Positions 34,884 to 36,662 of a stretch of DNA of 36,662 nucleotides are shown piece by piece. This DNA is from Alcanivorax sp. 1008 (GTDB lineage Bacteria > Pseudomonadota > Gammaproteobacteria > Pseudomonadales > Alcanivoracaceae), in the NCBI RefSeq assembly GCF_020667895.1, contig NZ_JAFMPS010000017.1, positions 1 to 36,662 on the forward strand, given 5' to 3'. The translations under genes and the position numbers were made by a program. Below the pieces are notes generated by a model. It made no database searches. It was given only the letters and a program-made list of their open reading frames with translations, and was not told the DNA's origin. The first letter of the stretch is position 1, and every line of letters begins with the position of its first letter.

Positions 34884-35063
34884 CTACCCTTTATTCTTCT
34901 TTTGCTCATTGATCCATAGGTCAATGTCATCTCTTTTGAAGCGCCAGCTGCCGCCTACCTTGAAACCAGGAATCTTCCCCTCCGCCGCAAGGCGATAGGC
35001 TGTTTTCTCAGCCAATTTCAGGTACTCGGCGACTTCTTTTAAAGTCAGGATTTCGTCTGTCAT
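34884..35063 (-). CDS. Small helix-turn-helix (excisionase-family-like) protein
   Basis: A 59-aa protein, MTDEILTLKEVAEYL ... WRFKRDDIDLWINEQKKNKG with a gap. The HTH (LKEVAEYLKLAEKTAYRLAAEG), the turn IPGFKVGGSWRF and the final helix are the standard excisionase-family/HTH_17 layout. It lies between the integrase and the DUF499 gene, so it may be the integrase's directionality factor (Xis) or a regulator of the defence operon; both uses are known for the fold. The 119-bp gap before it (35064-35182) shows no clear promoter that I would defend. Confidence 0.85.
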   Translation of the reverse strand: MTDEILTLKEVAEYLKLAEKTAYRLAAEGKIPGFKVGGSWRFKRDDIDLWINEQKKNKG

Positions 35064-35182
35064 GAGTAAAAAGTACCAAATGTTGAACTGAGAGAATAGC
35101 GGAAAATTGAGGAATTGCGAGAAAATACAATAATTTAGCCGAAAGGTAGGGAAGACTTACGATAATATGGTTATTTCAGGTT

Positions 35183-36388
35183 TTATTTTTTAGCGGCGTC
35201 CACCAGATAGTTACCCCACCACTGCATGATTTGCTTACGATCGTCGAGATATTCCGCATGATGAACATAAGCAGCCCTGACATCATTGCGCTCCATGTGA
35301 GCTAACTGGCGCTCAATAGCATCTCGGTTAAAACCCTCTTCGTTTAATATACTTGATGCTGTTGCTCTAAAACCATGACCTGTAGCTTTTCCTTTATAGC
35401 CTAGTCTGTAAATTGCGAAGGTCATCGTATTTTCAGACATAGACTTTTTACGATTACGCTCACCAGGGAAAAGAAAGTCATACTTTCCGGTAATCTCACA
35501 GATCTCTTCTAACAAGCTTATTACCTGGTCCGAAAGAGGAACCAAGTGAGGCGTCTTCATCTTCATACGCTCTGCAGGAATCCGCCACATGCGATCTTCC
35601 AGATCAAACTCATCCCACTGCGCCCCTCGTAGCTCCCCAGGACGAACAAAGGTATAGATAAGCAACTTTAACGCTAGCGTCGTTAGCCTGGCTCCTTCAT
35701 AGCCATCCAGTCGCTTCAGGAATTCGGGCAATTCATTTCTGGATAGGGATGCCTGATGCTGAACCTTCCGGGTCTTGAGAACCCCCGATAAATCAACGGC
35801 AGGGTTAAACGTAGCTTTACCTGTTTGTACTGCATACTTAAAAACAGAATTACAACGCTGCAAAAGCCGGGATGCCAGATCAAGGGCATCCCGGCTTTCT
35901 ACGCGTCGCAGTACACTGAGTACTTCAGGTGTTTTGATGTCTTTAATAGGCTTGGCGCCAATGTAGGGAAACACATCCTTTTCCAGGGAAAGAATCACCC
36001 GGTTTGCGTGATCATCGCTCCACTCTTCCTTGTTTACGCTCCACCACTCCCGAGCCACTTTCTCAAAGGTGTCGTGGTACTTGGCCATGGTGTCGGCGTA
36101 CAGCCGCTGCTTTTGCTCATTCGGGTCAATCCCATCAACGAGCAGACGCTTGGCTTCAAGATGCTTGTTTCTGGCTTCCTTCAGGGTGATCACTGGATAG
36201 ACCCCTATCGCCAAAACCTTCTCTTTCCCCCTGTAGCGATATTTATAGCGCCAGTACTTAGAGCCATTCTTCTTAACCAGTAGGTACAGACCTCCTCCAT
36301 CGAAGATCTTGTAGTCCTTAGGACCAGGTTGCGCGTTTTTAATGCCGGTGGCTGATAGCTTCATTTGGGGGTACAAAGATTTTTTCAT
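35183..36388 (-). CDS. int: P4-type tyrosine integrase
   Basis: A 401-aa protein when started at ATG 36388 (MKKSLYPQ), eight bases after a GGGGG; starts at 36415 or 36364 are less well supported. Early residues KLSATGIKNAQPGPKDYKIFDG...GLYLLV form the DUF4102 arm-binding domain, followed by a core-binding domain. The catalytic part has R (FVRPGELRGAQWDE), HxxR (HGFRATASS), a second His (AAYVHH) and the Tyr in EYLDDR. It inserts the island into the tRNA-Leu gene 148 bases away. The heptamer repeats 36395-36413 overlap its promoter region, so the integrase may repress itself. Confidence 0.95.
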   Translation of the reverse strand: MKKSLYPQMKLSATGIKNAQPGPKDYKIFDGGGLYLLVKKNGSKYWRYKYRYRGKEKVLAIGVYPVITLKEARNKHLEAKRLLVDGIDPNEQKQRLYADTMAKYHDTFEKVAREWWSVNKEEWSDDHANRVILSLEKDVFPYIGAKPIKDIKTPEVLSVLRRVESRDALDLASRLLQRCNSVFKYAVQTGKATFNPAVDLSGVLKTRKVQHQASLSRNELPEFLKRLDGYEGARLTTLALKLLIYTFVRPGELRGAQWDEFDLEDRMWRIPAERMKMKTPHLVPLSDQVISLLEEICEITGKYDFLFPGERNRKKSMSENTMTFAIYRLGYKGKATGHGFRATASSILNEEGFNRDAIERQLAHMERNDVRAAYVHHAEYLDDRKQIMQWWGNYLVDAAKK

Positions 36389-36413
36389 CAAACATACCCC
36401 CGAATATACCCCC
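36367..36413. repeat. TACCCCC heptamers at the integrase promoter (right arm sites)
   Basis: TACCCCC lies at 36395-36401 and 36407-36413, again with a 12-bp period, and as an inverted copy (GGGGGTA) at 36367-36373 inside the integrase frame. The direct pair copies the left pair at 441-459 in sequence, spacing and orientation. These are the best candidates for integrase arm-type sites. Confidence 0.65.
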
Positions 36414-36466
36414 AAAAATTTTGGATGCCAACATTTTTCTTTGGTCGCTAATGGAAATAAAGTTAG

Positions 36467-36481
36467 ATAACACCCTGTTAT
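36467..36481. repeat. Short palindrome between integrase and tRNA gene
   Basis: ATAACA (36467-36472), CCC, TGTTAT (36476-36481) is a perfect 6+6 inverted repeat. It sits in the 120-bp space between the integrase start and the att core and could be an operator or a host-factor site. The rest of that gap shows only AT-rich runs. Confidence 0.3.
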
Positions 36482-36535
36482 TATAGATTTTTTTAGCTTC
36501 TATTGGAGTCTATCAAACGGCTTTGGAATATCAAA

Positions 36536-36549
36536 TGGTGCCCGGGGCC
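36536..36549. other. Proximal attachment site (att core) in the tRNA gene
   Basis: TGGTGCCCGGGGCC, the exact partner of the repeat at 362-375. It is the CCA end, discriminator, acceptor and first T-arm strand of the tRNA, so insertion leaves the tRNA intact. Confidence 0.82.
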
Positions 36550-36622
36550 GGACTTGAACCGGCACGTCCCGAAGGACAAGGGATTTTAAGTCCCATGCGT
36601 CTACCAATTTCGCCACCCGGGC
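36536..36622 (-). tRNA. tRNA-Leu, anticodon UAA
   Basis: Read on the minus strand from 36622, it has a GCCCGGG acceptor, a D-arm with TGGTAGACGC, an anticodon stem GGGA/TCCC around CTTAAAA (anticodon TAA), a long variable arm as expected for class II tRNAs (Leu), the T-arm GCCGGTTCAAGTCCGGC, and an encoded CCA. It is 87 bases long and is the insertion target of the island. Bases 36623-36662 beyond it are host sequence. Confidence 0.95.
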
Positions 36623-36662
36623 GGGGGACTTCAGGGGAGTATAGATGGAGGCGCGGGTCGGA

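Noticed and set aside
35825-36283. A 152-codon plus-strand open frame inside the integrase gene
   Set aside because: It lies opposite conserved integrase domains and shows no motif of its own.
1-36662. CRISPR arrays, insertion sequences, rRNA and conjugation genes
   Set aside because: No regularly spaced repeats of suitable length, no transposase motifs, and no relaxase, coupling protein or type IV secretion genes were seen on reading the window.

Overview
The window appears to hold one complete integrated genomic island of about 36.2 kb, with a little host chromosome on each side. The host looks like a gammaproteobacterium, possibly marine; this is an inference from a P4-type integrase next to a tRNA-Leu(UAA) gene, CP4-57-like genes (AlpA, DUF3987/YfjI, YfjJ/Gp2) and the gene style. 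I cannot name a genus. The right edge is the tRNA gene (minus strand, 36536-36622). The last 14 bases of that gene (TGGTGCCCGGGGCC, 36536-36549) recur as a direct repeat at 362-375, which I read as the other attachment site. Inside each boundary is a pair of TACCCCC heptamers with a 12-bp period, as expected for integrase arm sites. Sequence left of 362 holds the end of a host gene and its terminator.

Layout from left to right. (1) 560-7290, minus: a five-gene cassette of ParD-like antitoxin, DUF4145-type N-terminus/RecD-like helicase, TPR/cold-shock-like protein, a 183-aa unknown, and a glycine-rich membrane protein. I recognise no named system here; it is the best candidate for an undescribed defence system. 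(2) 7507-12477, minus: the mobile-element core, namely a Cys-rich zinc protein, a Gp2/YfjJ-type protein, a DUF3987 (YfjI) protein, an AlpA-like protein and a 398-aa unknown, with hairpin-rich intergenic DNA. (3) 12607-16440, plus: a recombination module of zinc-ribbon/glycine-zipper protein, RadC-like JAB protein, DUF932 protein, YqaJ nuclease and a Gp3-like protein, ending in a terminator that faces the next operon. (4) 34840-16511, minus: a nine-gene defence operon of about 18 kb: DUF499 ATPase, PglZ, DUF1156 DNA methyltransferase, a 170-aa unknown, SNF2-type helicase, RloC-like anticodon nuclease, SbcD, SbcC and a PD-(D/E)XK-like protein. A 59-aa HTH protein precedes it. (5) 35183-36388, minus: the integrase, then the tRNA.

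How it may work. The DUF499/PglZ/DUF1156/SNF2 set is a BREX/DISARM-related architecture, expected to mark self DNA and block unmodified phage DNA. The co-transcribed RloC-like protein carries an R-xxx-E...H signature expected of an anticodon nuclease, and SbcCD acts on DNA ends. Together they suggest a second layer that responds to damaged or unblocked DNA. There are no conjugation or virion genes, so the island probably excises by itself and moves with a helper. All functions are inferred from motifs and context; nothing was searched against a database.
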